A DNA stretch of 64,000 bases from Candolleomyces eurysporus (GCA_027579435.1 JANBPK010000792.1:1-64000); one strand, 5' to 3'; shown: positions 47,772 to 60,136, counted from the stretch's first letter. Program-made: numbers and translations. The notes: generated by a model from the sequence alone, not told the origin.

Positions 47772-50700
47772 TCACGAGTACCACCTCTCCCTCAACCTCT
47801 TCCTNTGTACCATGGGCCTTGTNATTAAAATCGCNACAACCAACCCCGAAACCGTAAGCACAAGTTGCGCCTTATTGAAACTCTCACTGAGCACATCAAA
47901 TGTGTTCGATGGAGCAACGCGCGTAAGGAACATGTCAAGTCCAAATGCAAGCACCAGGGACGTGGATTCCAAGAGTGCAGGAGCTGTCACAATTTTTTGC
48001 ACGTTCGAAACCTGAGGTAGGCAGNAAGATCAATNAATGCAATCAGATTTAGGGTACAAGGGCAGGGTTAAGGGGTTAGAAAACTGACCTGGTAATTATG
48101 AGAAATAACCCTCTTGGGGTCGTCATATACCACAGGATCGTANTGGAAAAGGCCTTCTTCTGCCTCCTCTGACGTGGGTTTTCGATGTGGTCGTCTCGGA
48201 TTCAGTAACCGGCGGGGGAAGCTCTGGATTTTACCATTCTTCGTCGCAACTAGTAGCAAGAACAAAGNATGAGATTAGGAGTTCANTTGCACGTAAGCGG
48301 AAAGACGGGATCCGTAGACCGAACTCACCAATAAGATCTTTGGCCGTAATCCCAAACTTGGTCGTGGTGGGTGCGATCGCACTCAGNGCATGCGGGAAGA
48401 CAAACGAGTCTTCGTATGCCGATAGGCCAGCCGTAGCGTTCACAAACGCAGACATATCAGAACTGCAGTCANNTCGAGTCAGCACGGAGCCAATCTGCTT
48501 GCANGCTGACTGCAAACGCACCTCTGGATCTTCTCGTCCACNCCGNTCCCTTCATACANCTCCACAGTGACAAGCCTGTAGCCCTTCGTTCCCTTCACAT
48601 TCCCCCTCTCGACAAACTCNCTCTCATAATAATGATACACCAACCAATTCTCCACCAACATCGCTTTCACATCGCACGTTCCATGNTTCGCAGGGATCTC
48701 CGCATGGTACACCACAGTACCCTTGGCACTATCCACCAAATACACCCCACANAGATTTCTGTAGGGGTTCACGGTGAGAGCGGTGAAAAGTCGAGGGTTG
48801 AGGTACTTGTACAAAGTCGTACGNTTGCCTAGGACTTTGCCGAGAGACGCGATTGGGCCTCTGGATGCTGGCGGGAAGAGGGTCTGGATTTCCTCTCCCT
48901 GAGGAAGAGGNAGAGTCCATGTNGGGTAGGCNTTNGCTTGCGCTGAGCCATCTGGGCNNGANGAGATTTGGTACCCTTTGATGTTCTGCTGCAGACTNAA
49001 CCTCGAGCGGAGTGGGAAAGAGAGTTTGTCCTGGATGGTGGAGAAGACGTTTCGAGAGANTTGNTTGTTTGGGTAGAGGTGAATCTACANNTAGANNNTT
49101 GTTAGGNATTNGGAAAAACAGNGNNGTCGGTAATGGACGCNTACCTTCATTGCCTCGTCNAGAAGGACAACAAATTTGCCGTGGTGATCCAAGAGGAACG
49201 CTTCGAGAGCTAGACCCTGGAATACAGAGACACCCTCAAGAATACCAGGTGGAGGCGCATCGCGACTCAAGTCATCCCCGTTCAACGCATTGATATGATA
49301 AACAACGGTGTTAACATCCTGGACCAAGCAAAAAGNTAAGCACCACAGNAAACACCAANGATCATTGATCTACTCACGTTCTCGGTCCGCCTCTGGGCAA
49401 CAATCACAATCTCAGGCTCAACGCCATCGCTGACCGTCTTCANAGTCCACATCTTGATCGGCGTGANAGTGACTCCNGAACTCTCAACCGCCTCCAACGA
49501 CCTCTTCCAGATGNTGTTCCCATTACTCGAGTCGATTCCGAAAATCANACCAGAGGTCGTGGCACTGANNANNATTTGCCTGAAACCAAAGGTNTCTCGN
49601 GANANNGGGCCATCGGTGGATGATGCNGCAGCGGAGGACGTCGCGGATGCGTAGGACCCAGTNACGAATCGTTTACCAAAGTTGACGAGGTATCGGGGAA
49701 AGTCCTGGTTTGAAGGTTAGNTCAGCTGCGATACCCTCAATGNGAGGATAGGGAGTAAGTAATACGTACTTGAGCCTGGACAATTTGGCGTCCAATACGA
49801 TGGGCAAAGCTCTCGTCTCTCTGGAGGTCCCCTTCCGTTGCGACGCGCTCAGGAAGTTCGATGAATTCTACNTGTNTNGTCGTAGCCAGCGCCTCTTCGC
49901 GAACCCACTGTAGCTCTGANCCCTTGTATAATTGGATAGACCCGGTCGTTGTTGTTGTGANCACGGTAGTTTCTCCAGATGGTGACACGCCGANGGTGAA
50001 CTATGGCCATCATCAGTAAAAGGGTGTATGAAACGGTGGGCTAACTTACGTGTGCGATTTTACCATGTTTCTCAGTCGACAATGGCAACTGAGTCGTAGT
50101 ATCGAGGGCGTCTGTCCCACCGAGCTCAAGGGTAAATTGCTGATTCCAANGTCAGCCTAGAGTCCCTGCAAAAAGCNACACNACTCTTACCTCGAGCTTG
50201 GTAGACCAGTAAGTCCTGGCAAGGTGCGGAGAGCCATTGACCTCGTGCCCCGCAAAAGAATTAGTAGGGTCCTGTCCGCCCAGGGCTCTCGCAGCTTTCA
50301 AGTTNGACCCATCATCNTGGACTTTCAAAACNGTCGAGCCAAGCTTGTTCAAGCCGACCAACACACCATGGTTGGAGAGACCAACATCGATAATTGAGGT
50401 GAATTGNTCCCCACTGAGCGTGTTTGGCTTCTTTTTCTTCAAGTCCGGTGTGAGGGGCAGGTACTTGACGAGACCTTGCTCCAACCACACGACCGCAGGC
50501 GATGCCGCGTTGGTGAAGGTGAAGAGGTCTGTTGAGGGATCGTGGATGCTTGAATGGATCTCCGAGTTCTGTATGAGTTGACCGGTGGAAGCAGATAAGG
50601 ATGCGACGTGGAGGGTAAGAGAGGCGAATGACGTTGACACTCCAATTGCGTATACGGTCTCTGGAGTTGATACGAGTCGGTCNAAGACAGTAAGGGAGGT

Positions 50701-51340
50701 CTGGTCTTNTGATGTCCAGGACCAAACAGGTTCCCCAGTGGTTGCACTGAGACGAGTGACTGTGTGTCCATTNGAGATGGAGTAGATATCTTGAGCTGAC
50801 TTGTCGAAAGCCACATCTTTGCCGAGCTGTNGAGGCTCCACGAGGAGCCCTTCCGAGTTTGAGTGTAGGTGGTGTTCGAGGACAACCTCGCCAGTTTTGA
50901 CGTCTATTGAACGTACAGTGGCGCCTCCAGGGCCAGATATTGTTACGATGACTGTATTCTCCATGGGTTCAGACATTCAAAAGCAAAGAAATTGACCACG
51001 CACCATCGCCGTTTTGATAGAATCCTATAATTCTGTCCTCCGCGTCAAATATGTATCTCCANGCTACGTGTNNATGTCAGTATGGATTCCAAAGNCTGAN
51101 CAAGCTTTACGCACCTATTGACCCATCCTTTTCTTCAATGGCCGCCAAAACATTGTTTCCGGTTGCCGTTAGAATTAGATTTCGTCCATCCACCGACGTA
51201 AACCTCGGTGCTGTTGATTGCGAGGCGAAAGAGGGAACACCAACGAGCTCTTTATGCCAGTCGACGACGCCAACGTCAGACTCGTGCAGCGCCCAGCATC
51301 CTAGGGCGTAGAATAGGAGAAGAAAGGGAAGCAANCGCAT
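47772..51340 (-). CDS. EMC1: ER membrane protein complex subunit 1
   Basis: EMC1 is the large lumenal subunit of the ER membrane complex, which inserts tail-anchored and multispanning proteins. Signal peptide LLPFLLLFYALGCWALHESD, then PQQ/WD-like beta-propeller segments (VGVVDWHKELVG, ILTATGNNVLAAIEEKDGS, RYIFDAEDRIIGFYQNGD, VRSIDVKTGEVVLE). The C-terminal DUF1620 region is NGKIQSFPRRLLNPRRP, DDPKRVISHNYQ, then TAPALLESTSLVLAFGLDMF and RVAPSNTFDVLSE. A membrane span (KAQLVLTVSGLV) and the cytosolic end RKRLRERWYS finish the protein. Many exons; splice joins checked at 51104, 50976, 50190 and 48080 are in phase. About 40 Ns are spread through the gene, so exact exon ends in 48.5-49.7 kb are uncertain. 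It shares a 230-bp upstream region with the phosphatase gene. Confidence 0.9.
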
Positions 51341-51570
51341 ATTTCGCGGCTCTTCGAGACGGGATTAAGCTCTGCCAGCTGACCCTCGCCGGCGTTCACC
51401 TGGATCGCAGTGAGCAGGATTCGGCATGTCATTCCCACGTTCGAACGAGGCAATATATTCCCACCGCTAATTGCACCTAGCCGGCCAAAGCCATCTCCCG
51501 AAGCGCACTGACCTCTTCTCCTCCTCCTCGACCTCATATTCACCATAAATCCTCCAAATTCCAGTCTATA
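51341..51570. promoter_or_regulatory. Bidirectional promoter, EMC1 / PP2A-family phosphatase
   Basis: Only 230 bp separates the two start codons, which point apart. No TATA box noticed; CT-rich before the phosphatase ATG. Confidence 0.5.
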
Positions 51571-52913
51571 ATGACCTACTCACCAGACAAGTGGATCGAA
51601 CAGCTTAGACAATGCCGACATCTCTCAGAACAAGAGATGACCCTGCTCTGCGATAGAGTNAAGAGCATCCTGCTCGAAGAATCCAACATTCAGCCCGTCT
51701 CAAGTCCAGTAACAATATGCGGCGACATCCACGGCCAATTCTGGGACCTTATCGAGCTGCTGAGAAGGGGAGGAGACGTCCCNGACACAAGCTACATCTT
51801 CATGGCACGTAGGTTAACCCTTCGTCCAGAGGATGCTGTGAAGTAACTCATATTCNTCTTTGGGGGTCTCTGCTTGCGTGCTACAGGGCGATTTTGTCGA
51901 TAGAGGACACTACAGTTTAGAAACTGTGTCTTTGCTTTTCGCTTTAAAGGCACGGTAAGCATAGAGCTCGTTNCAAAACCAAGAAGCCGGTTCACTCATT
52001 CNTGTGATGAACAGGTACCCTGATAAGGTCACCCTTCTGCGCGGGAACCACGAGAGCAGGCANATTACGCAGGTCTATGGATTCTACGGTGCGATTCACT
52101 GCACTTTGTGAGATACCCCAGCCTCATTGGACCGCCCAGACGAATGTCAGCAAAAGTACGGCAGTGGGACAGTGTGGAAGGCTTGCTGTAGCGTTTTCGA
52201 CTTTCTCAGCATAGCAGCGGTGTGTGCCCTCATCTGCTCGGGCGCCTGTACGTTGACTGAATTGTGAATNCTAGATCATCGACGGCACATCGTTCTGTGT
52301 ACATGGCGGTCTATCGCCGGACATCCGCACCCTGGACCAGATTCGGGTGTTGTCAAGATCACAAGAAATCCCTCACGAAGGAGCATTCTGCGGTGCGTCT
52401 ATCCTCTTCATNCCTCACTCATACTCTCTCTGACGCCCCTAAAGATCTTATGTGGTCAGATCCAGACGAGATCGAGTCATGGGCAGTTAGCCCTCGCGGG
52501 GCAGGATGGCTTTTCGGAGGNAGNATCGCACAGGAGGTAAGCACCGGTATACCCTATNCCCGACAACGCACCCACGTACCGATTGACGAATAAATAATTA
52601 GTTCAACCACGTAAACAAACTCAGCGTCATCGCCCGCGCCCACCAACTCGTGCAAGAGGGGTACAAATACATGTTCGACGAACAACTCGTAACGGTGTGG
52701 TCAGCCCCAAATTACTGCTATCGCTGCGGAAACATGGCNTCCATCATGACGGTACANGAAGACGGTAGCAGAACGTTCACAGTGTACGATGCTGCCGTCG
52801 AGAATGATAGAGATAAAGGGCAGGGTAGAAGAATAGTGAGTCGTTTANTTTTACTCGGGAAGNCNGNTTGCTGAAACGNNGACCCGCAGAGTAACATGCC
52901 TTATTTTGTATGA
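51571..52913 (+). CDS. PP2A-family Ser/Thr phosphatase catalytic subunit (PP6/Ppg1-like)
   Basis: Eight exons: 51571-51804, 51887-51954, 52015-52088, 52140-52219, 52275-52392, 52445-52536, 52602-52836, 52890-52913; about 307 residues, the usual length. Metal-site motifs in order: [29 protein letters not shown], then [18 protein letters not shown] and [21 protein letters not shown], and [15 protein letters not shown]. It ends MPYFV, close to the methylatable YFL of relatives. The first intron must be GC-AG (ATG|gcacgt...ctacag) to give [27 protein letters not shown] fits PP6/Sit4 and Ppg1 better than PP2A or PP4; I cannot choose between those two. Expected role: cell-cycle or cell-wall/TOR-linked dephosphorylation. 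Confidence 0.9.
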
Positions 52914-53352
52914 TACCCGGTCTCCAGGCNTCTTATGACGATTCTCGTTATCNTTTCGTTCAATCGGTGCTATCGGAGTAAAGACAGGTACNTGGCTGAG
53001 CGCATGACCAGGAGTGCCTTAACTACGGTCCTTNTGCTTGTGACACTGGCTCCTTGAGCCTTGAGGTTTCCCATATGCGTAACCGGTGACATACAGCTAT
53101 TCACTATATTGAAAGCCAGAGCGCCAAAGCGCAGAAAAGGTTTGGAGCNCACCCACNCATGACGTCTTGACTCTCGATCAAGAATNGAANTGACATCGCA
53201 CGGTCTCCACACCGTNGAAACACCTATAATACGCTCTCAANNAGCCTATACCGTCTCCGCATNCATAATNCAGACGAAAGCCCCTCACANTCTAACNCAT
53301 TCACCACAGGAAGCCNNNTTGTCAAANCTCGGAANANTCNNNCACAGCAGAA
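52914..53352. other. Intergenic
   Basis: 3' flank of the phosphatase and start region of the next gene; no coding signal; several Ns. Confidence 0.5.
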
Positions 53353-54274
53353 ATGGCAACNAACNNCNTNANCCCANTNGACAAACTNGCCNCCCCAGAC
53401 CACCCCGTCGCCGACANAATCGCCGAACCACTCCGCAAATTNCGTGATGACCCCATCGTCCAAANTCCCTTGAACAAAGCCGAGAGGGTAACCACCGCAA
53501 CCNNAAACGTCGTCGAAGGCAANCTGGATCCCNTGGTCAACAGACGCGGGGAACGTTCAGTCCGAGTACAAAAGATCGTTTTCGCAAAGGGCATTTTTGA
53601 NGTGTTTTTATCGCTCTCCCTGGTGTTTTTCCCTTCGCTGTTCTTTGATGGACCNATACCGAGAGCNNTNTCGTGGATTACNNGTTTGGTGAGTTCAGTT
53701 TNGNTGTACTNTCANTGTGGAGGAGCGAGGCTGACGACGGNNATNAGACTCANACGAGNAGGAANGAAGACTCCCCAGCTGCCTATGCGCTCGCCTCTCT
53801 CATCATGGGGTGCGGCTGGGCAGGTATCTCAGCTGGCGAGTCCACCTCAGATGACGCCTACAAAGTCGTCGGTACGTCGCACCCTCCAATAGCACAACAA
53901 TCCTTCTTATCTTATGTTGACTTTGCACCTCTCCAACAGCAACCCTAAACGGCATCTTCGCCCTGATGTCCCTAATCGGATGCGTCCTCCACCCGCACAT
54001 GTACGGCTCCTCCTTCCTCTTCCTCGCCGGCCTCCAAGACGTCTTCTGGTTCTACGCCATCGTCTCCGCAGGCAACTACGACGTCCTCGAGACCATCGGC
54101 ATCTCGCCCAAAAGAATCCGCAAAGAAGCCGACAAGCTTGCTGCACAGGCCGCTGAACGCTACGCAGCTAACGGTGCGGAGGGGGCAGTCAAAGGTACGG
54201 TAAGGGGCGTTCAGGGTGAGGGGCAGAGGATTGTGACCACGAACCCTTTTATGCCTGTCAATTCGACCAACTAG
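53353..54274 (+). CDS. Multispanning membrane protein, unknown function
   Basis: Starts ATGGCAACN at 53353. A polar N-terminal segment of about 75 residues (PLNKAERVTTAT, RRGERSVRVQKIVFAKG) precedes the first span (VFLSLSLVFFPSLFF). The region 53640-53770 is rich in Ns and may hold a short intron. Then ALASLIMGCGWAGISAGES, an intron 53872-53939 (phases join KVV|ATLNGIFA), GIFALMSLIGCVLHPHMYGS, and GSSFLFLAGLQDVFWFYAIV. A helical cytosolic tail follows (RIRKEADKLAAQAAERYAA). I expect about four spans. The family is not recognised, but the clean splice and the compositional pattern make a real gene likely. Confidence 0.6.
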
Positions 54275-55054
54275 AGAAGAGAAGAGAGGAACGGGTCGTG
54301 GCTGTTTTCACATTGATCTCATCTTGCCTTTGTTGTATACTAACTATGGAGCTCTCTGTACTAACCCTATATTGACACCAATTGTTAGCTTGTATCGATA
54401 GCTGGAGTGGAATCCTCTCTGTTTGATTTGTTGTATCATCGGCCATTTTGCAAACTCGAATTTATTCAATTTTGCCTGTCGTTAATGGTGCTACTCTACA
54501 TGCGTTGCGGACGAGGGAGTGTAAAGAGTTCATCTCTCGTAATCAGTACGCCAATGATATTGGCAAGAATCCCCCAACCAGAAACTCGGAGTTGAACCCG
54601 AAGTTCGATATACCATAGCAGCCCCATACGAGTGCTTCCACATAACGTCCTGAACCAACCACGCATCGAGGAGGATAAAATAAGGCTGGACATGTTACGA
54701 CATACTGTGGCGACAACAGAATACAATCAATCCACACAAGAAAAAGAGGTTTTACACATAAGGAAGNAAAAGGGGGGTAACACAGGCTAGTAAGGAAACA
54801 AGGGAAAGAAAAGAGTTCTTGGAAAATACAGATTGTGCATCAGATAATGGGTGCAGACCAAGCATCATCAAGAATACCTATTAGGTGGGAGGAGGCAAAA
54901 GGGGGGAAGGGTAACATCAATGGACACACCATAGGGAAAAGGGCAAGTCGGACAAGAAAGAAAGAGAGGGGAAATAATCGGTAAGACATTAGGCGTGCTG
55001 TTCATGATAATCATATCCAAGGACGTTTAGGCTTCCGTTAAAGATCTGAAAGAT
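54275..55054. other. Intergenic between convergent genes
   Basis: 3' flanks of the membrane protein (plus) and the kinase (minus). A-rich around 54730-54990; no gene. Confidence 0.6.
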
Positions 55055-56650
55055 TTATGGTTGCTTGGTCTTGAATCGCAACAGAGGTGCAAGTCCTGAA
55101 AGTGCACAAGCCTTCTGCAAGAATTCGTGCTATAAAAGGGATTCAGCATGTTTCGAATTGTTGGTATGAGCAGAAAATACGGACCTCGAGCAGCTCGTCG
55201 GCGGTTGCACGGCTTCCGACATCGACACAGAGACAGACAGCCAGGAAGCTCTTGAGCTCACGACTGAGGGCCTCAGGCTTCTTGAGGGTAGGGGTTCCGT
55301 TGGTCGCGATGAGGTACAGCGCTTTGAGGGGTTCCTCATCCAGATAAGGAGGCTCGTTCTCAATCATCTCGATCGCCATGATACCCAGAGACCAGATATC
55401 GACCTTGGCACCGTACTCCTTCTGCTTGACGACTTCGGGGGCCATCCAGTAAGGTGTACCAACCATGGTCGCTCGCTTTGACTTCTGGTCCGTGAGCTTC
55501 GCGCAGAAACCGAAATCGGCTACAAAATCGACGTTAGCACCCGCACCTGCACCATAGCAACCGTGTAGAACGTACTAATTTTGACTCGACCCTGAGCATC
55601 GAGGAGAACGTTATCGGACTTGATATCGCGATGAATAATGCTCTGGCTGTGAAGGTGCTTCAAGCCTCTGCAAGTCTAAAACAGAAAGCGTAAGCTAGAT
55701 GTCGGAAGGATTGACGGCGGTACATACCTCCAAACAGATACTCGAGATTTGATCCTCCACCAGAGTGTTGTTCTCGATGATGTCAGTCAAAGCACCGCCC
55801 TCCATGTACTCCATGACGACCCACAACTCGGAGTTCTTGACAAGATACGAGTTGAGGAAGTTAACAATATTCGGGTGCTGCGACTCCTTCATGACGAGAA
55901 TCTCATTCACGATGAGCTCCTTACGGGGCTGGTGTGAGAGGTCCATCTCCTTAATAGCGACCTTCTTCCCTGTGGCAATCTCCTTCGCAACATACACATG
56001 ACCGGAGGCACTGTTAACGTCACGTCAATAAAAAGTTAAATACTGGGACAGAAATAAGACGTGGAACGTACCCTTGGCCGACCTTCTTGATCTTACTGTA
56101 GATCAACTTGGGATCTTCATCCGACACGACCTGGCGCAGCTTCTCCATGATCTGCACTTCCGTCATCGTGCTAATCCTCTTCTCCTTCGGCTTTTCCAAT
56201 GCAGCGGCGGCGGCTGCAACGCCAGCAGCTGCAGGCGCTGGCTTGACGGGCTTCTCCTGTTGCTGGATTTGAACCTTCTTAGGTTGCAGAGGCAACACAG
56301 GTGGTGGCCCTTCAAGAGCGCCAGCTGGTCCACTTGCAGGCTGAGTGGCAGGAGCGGTAGTGGCAGGCGAAGATTTCGAAGGAGGACCAAGTCCTGGGCG
56401 GGCAGCATCTGCCTTTGCCTGCAGAGCAGCGGCTTGTCGATCCTCCCGTTCGCGTTGATCCCGTTCTTCTTGCCTCCGCCGCTATCTCGAGCTCCTGCGC
56501 TCTTTGCTCTTGGAGACGCTGCTCTTGCAACCGCTGCTGCTCCTGTTGCCTGGTTTGGCTAGTAGATGTTTGGAGGGCTGAGGCAGTCAGGGAAGATTGG
56601 CGGTCGGAGTCGCAGTGGGCTGTCGGAAAGAGTCGGGACAAGGGCGACAT
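55055..56650 (-). CDS. PAK/STE20-family protein kinase lacking a visible CRIB domain
   Basis: Five exons: 56072-56650, 55728-56010, 55576-55675, 55185-55519, 55055-55129; about 456 residues. The N-terminus is Gln/Arg/Glu-rich coiled coil ([20 protein letters not shown]), then Ala/Pro-rich, then the PAK kinase domain: [72 protein letters not shown], ending [17 protein letters not shown]. All catalytic residues are present. One base too many near 56479 breaks the frame between ELEIAAE and QEERDQ; a sequencing indel is likely. PAKs normally bind Cdc42/Rac by an N-terminal CRIB motif. None is found before the kinase nor in the 330 bp to the next gene, so this may be a Rho-GTPase-independent member or lack distant exons. 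Confidence 0.82.
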
Positions 56651-56976
56651 CGCGTGTAGAAAGACTCCTGCTGTCTATCGAGGGTATTTGGGAGATGAGG
56701 GGGTATCCCAGGAGTCGAACTACGCCCAGAAGAGAAATACTAGAAAGATGGGGATGAAACTGAACCGACAGCGCTGACTCCCCTTGAAGTTTTCTTGTGC
56801 GGGGTTTGCCCACCTGCCTTTTCCAGATCCCGTATAGTCCGGTTTCCCGACCCGGATCACAAATCCTCTGATGACTAAGCATTTCGGCTGCTATTCCCCC
56901 GGAACGTCGTGTCGACCGACCGGATATTTCAACCGACCATTCGCCGTTCGTCTCGAAACACAGGCATTCTAGTACT

Positions 56977-58855
56977 CTACGGTCCCTTCGCAAACGCAGC
57001 TTCGGCAGGCAATCTGAAGCTGATACAGTACATCTCCTTGGCCGGAGCCACAGATCGCACATGGTGGTACGACGCCTCCGCCACTGCGCAGCCCAGCTTT
57101 TCCTCCACCCTCTGTCCACGGGGTTATCATCAGCTTCATGAAATTAATCAGATAAAAAAACTCACCCTCCGTATGTCCGCTTCGGCTTTATCTGGCTCTC
57201 CCTCTCTGGTGAAGCAATGGCAGTGAATCATGGGCATGGCTTCATACGCCTCGCGCATGTTCGGATCAGCGTCCGATAAGATGCCACGGAAAGCATCCAG
57301 GAACTGGATGGCAGAATCAGGGAGGTTCATCACAAAGTGTGAGACTCGTCGTCGCAGCTGTTCAGGCTTCACTTCGACCTCGACTGTCTCGGGGAGGGGC
57401 TGTCCTTCTGCACGCAGCTTTTGCAAGCGTCTGCGTTCTTTTTCTTCCTGTACGCGGCTTGGCTTGGGTCCGGAATAAGGCGCAAAGGGTTCGCTCCACA
57501 CCCGACCAACACTCTTCTGTATGAATTCGCGACCGTCTTCGCAAGTGACCCGTACGAGATCCGCGACCTAAAAGACCTTTAGAACCCCTCGGCATAGGTT
57601 CAGAAGTCACACTTACTCTGTTATTAGTCACATTGATAGCAAGGTACTTGGCACTTTCGGGATTGAGATCGTTGGCTAGGACGGCGCATCCCTTCTTGGC
57701 AGCAGGCGCAGCGAAGGGGCCCACTCCGGCGAATACGTCTGCGACAACCTCTTCGGGTTTGAACATATGGACGAGCCTTTCGTGTTCTGTGTGCAAACGC
57801 GAGTTCCAGTACACTTTAGTGAAGTCAAAAGTAAACCGGCAGTCGGATTCATGCTATCCAACGCATTTCTTTAGCCATGACATGGACGTGACAAGGGGCA
57901 TACTTACGTGCTCAACAACATAGTCAGGTTCTCCAGCCAGAAGCTCCATCTCAAAGAACCGAAATTGGCTGTTGATGTTATTGAGTTTGTTGACCACAGT
58001 TCGGACACGAGTATTTTTCTGTATGCATTCGGATCAGTCTTGCTGGAAATTGCGCTGGACGACGTATTTCACCCACGTCGAGAATCAATTGACCAATGAT
58101 ATGTTTGTATGGGAGGTATTCATTGTTAAGATTAACATGTGCTGTAAAAAGGTAGTTAGGCGTAGGCTCTCGGCTCAAACTTGTATTCACGTACCAATAT
58201 GGCCAACCATCGCAAAGCCAGTTGGAGCCCCCTCGCGGAGTTCCTCAGGCAAGAAAGCGTGCAATATTTCCTCTAAAAGGCTATCAATATAAAAAGCCAA
58301 GCATGAATCAAATTTTGAGTCTTCACCTGCTGTCCAATAACCGTAGTTCAAGTCAATGGTGTGACTCGCCAGTCCATTGCTTTCATTTTGAATGTAGCTC
58401 AGCGCCTCGGGTGGAATATCACCTAGCTTGGCGTTCCATTAAAAATTCCATTATCCCAAAGGTGGATTGAGAATGCATACTTTCTTGGTTAACCCTCAAC
58501 AGCACGAGTCGGTTGATACCATCTTGATCAGGAACGACAGTGTGCACTTTGGGGATGTCCAGCAATGCCCTGTTCCAGCGAGCCAAGTGTTAACAACAAT
58601 GACCCAAATTTTTTGGAAGGAAGGGACATACTGTTTGAGAGGGGATGCCTTCAAGAACTTGCCAACTTTTTCAGGCTGCACACGAGCCCCCAGCACCGAG
58701 AGTTTCTTTTGAAAAACATCCCTGTCTAGATGCTCCCTCGACCCCGTGTAAGCAGGTGGATCGATGTCCAGATACAAATGCCGAGTCATCAGGCCAGATA
58801 GTCTGTTGAAAGCAGAAATAGAAAAGCCAGGCCGGCGGGGTGTTGGTAGAAGCAT
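56977..58855 (-). CDS. TRM5: tRNA (guanine-37-N1)-methyltransferase
   Basis: Makes m1G37 in tRNAs, which prevents frameshifting. Exons were read in order: [54 protein letters not shown], then [32 protein letters not shown], and [16 protein letters not shown]. After these come [40 protein letters not shown], and GEPDYVVEH. The AdoMet site is [18 protein letters not shown] with [11 protein letters not shown] and CEDGREFI. The tail is [16 protein letters not shown] and a last exon ending [18 protein letters not shown]. The first Met (58855) gives a Ser/Arg/Pro-rich presequence; the second in-frame Met (58789) gives a cytosolic form. This suits the dual nuclear/mitochondrial location known for Trm5. 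It starts 91 bp from the divergent Scn1-like gene. Confidence 0.9.
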
Positions 58856-58946
58856 ACAGTTTCCGACGATGACGCAGAAACTCAAGCGGCACCGGGGCAC
58901 AACATATGTGCAAACATTGGAGATTAGATTATGCGCGCCCCATAAT
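58856..58946. promoter_or_regulatory. Bidirectional promoter, TRM5 / TatD-Scn1-like gene
   Basis: Only 91 bp between two start codons facing apart. The leaders must be very short or overlap. No TATA box seen. Confidence 0.55.
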
Positions 58947-60136
58947 ATGACGGAACCTCCCACCACTACCATGACAATCTCTCTGAAGCCAGACGTTCTA
59001 CGGCATGTCGTCGACGTCCATTGCCATCCTACGGACGCAGGAGAAATACCACCAGAGGCTATGGAAAGCCTCGAGATCACCATCTGTGCTATGGCTTCCA
59101 TGCAGTCGGACCAACAGCGAGTGGCTGCACTGGCAGAAGCATATCCCGACAAAGTCATACCGTGCTTTGGTAAAGTTCAACGTCATTGTCGAGACTCTTG
59201 TACTGAGTAAAGAATCAGGGTATCATCCATGGTTTTCCCACTTAATCTCTCTGGATGACACTCTGTCAAAGGAAGATCACTACCGGAAACTACTCCTACA
59301 CAATTCCTCCCCTGAGAAAGCTGAACAATACGCTCAAATATTTGACCAATTACTCCCACTGCTACCTGAACCCACTCCCCTATCAGACATCACGTCCAAC
59401 CTTCGCGACAGTTTGACGAAATTCCCAGACGCCATGGTCGGGGAGGTCGGGTTGGATCGCAGTTTCAGAGTCCCATTTGACTACTTTGCCGAGGAAAGGA
59501 AACTAACACCATTCACCATCCCAGTGGAACACCAAATGGCAATCCTTGAAGCTCAGCTCGACCTTGCTGTGGAATTCAAGCGCAATGCGAGCGTTCACAG
59601 TGTAAAGGCGCAACAAGCTACAGTTGAATTCCTCCATAAACTAGCAAAGCGGCACGGGGAGTCGTGGTATCGTATCAGCGTTGATATGCACAGCTGTGGT
59701 TTCAGTTCCGAGGCATGGAGGGATATCGAGGTATAGGTTGGTTTGTCCACATATGCTTCAAACAACTGAATGAAATCTTCAGAAAGCCCTATCCAACGTC
59801 TTCCTATCAGTGTCAATCGTCATCAACCACAAGCACCCCAACTTGAAGAAGCTCATAGCAACATGCTCTCCAGATCGTATTCTGGTGGAGTCTGACTACA
59901 ACGATGTTACTCGCTGTACCCCGCAGGTGTTGGAAATGATTGAGCTCGTGTCTGAAGTGAAAGGGTGGGTAATTGAAGAGGATTGGGTGGAGAATCTGGA
60001 TGAATCGGATTGGGGAGCAGTGAGACGGTTGTTTGAAAACTGGAAGCGTTTCAAGGAGGGCGGTCACCCGGTACCCGTTGGGAGCAAGCGATCGAGGAAG
60101 AAGTTGTTGGAGAACAGCCCTGGGTCGGAGTCGTAG
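58947..60136 (+). CDS. TatD-related metal-dependent hydrolase, Cut9-interacting protein Scn1 type
   Basis: Three exons: 58947-59169, 59219-59730, 59783-60136; 362 residues, phases exact. TatD-family metal-site motifs: VVDVHCHPTDAG near the N-terminus, GYHPW just after intron 1, VGEVGLDRSFRVP, SVHSVKAQQATVEF, DMHSCGFSSEAW, and ILVESDYNDVTR. The family contains 3'-5' DNases. In fission yeast the Scn1 branch was found as an interactor of the APC/C subunit Cut9. The two insertions (around PEKAEQYAQIFDQLLPLLPE and EERKLTPFTIPVEHQM) and the Lys/Arg-rich tail are typical of the eukaryotic branch. Nuclease activity is predicted, not shown. Its stop is 32 bp from the stop of the convergent SNARE gene. 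Confidence 0.85.

Noticed and set aside
56559..57119. Minus-strand ORF of 186 residues upstream of the kinase, as its missing N-terminus
   Set aside because: It overlaps the last TRM5 exon in another frame and contains no CRIB or PH pattern.
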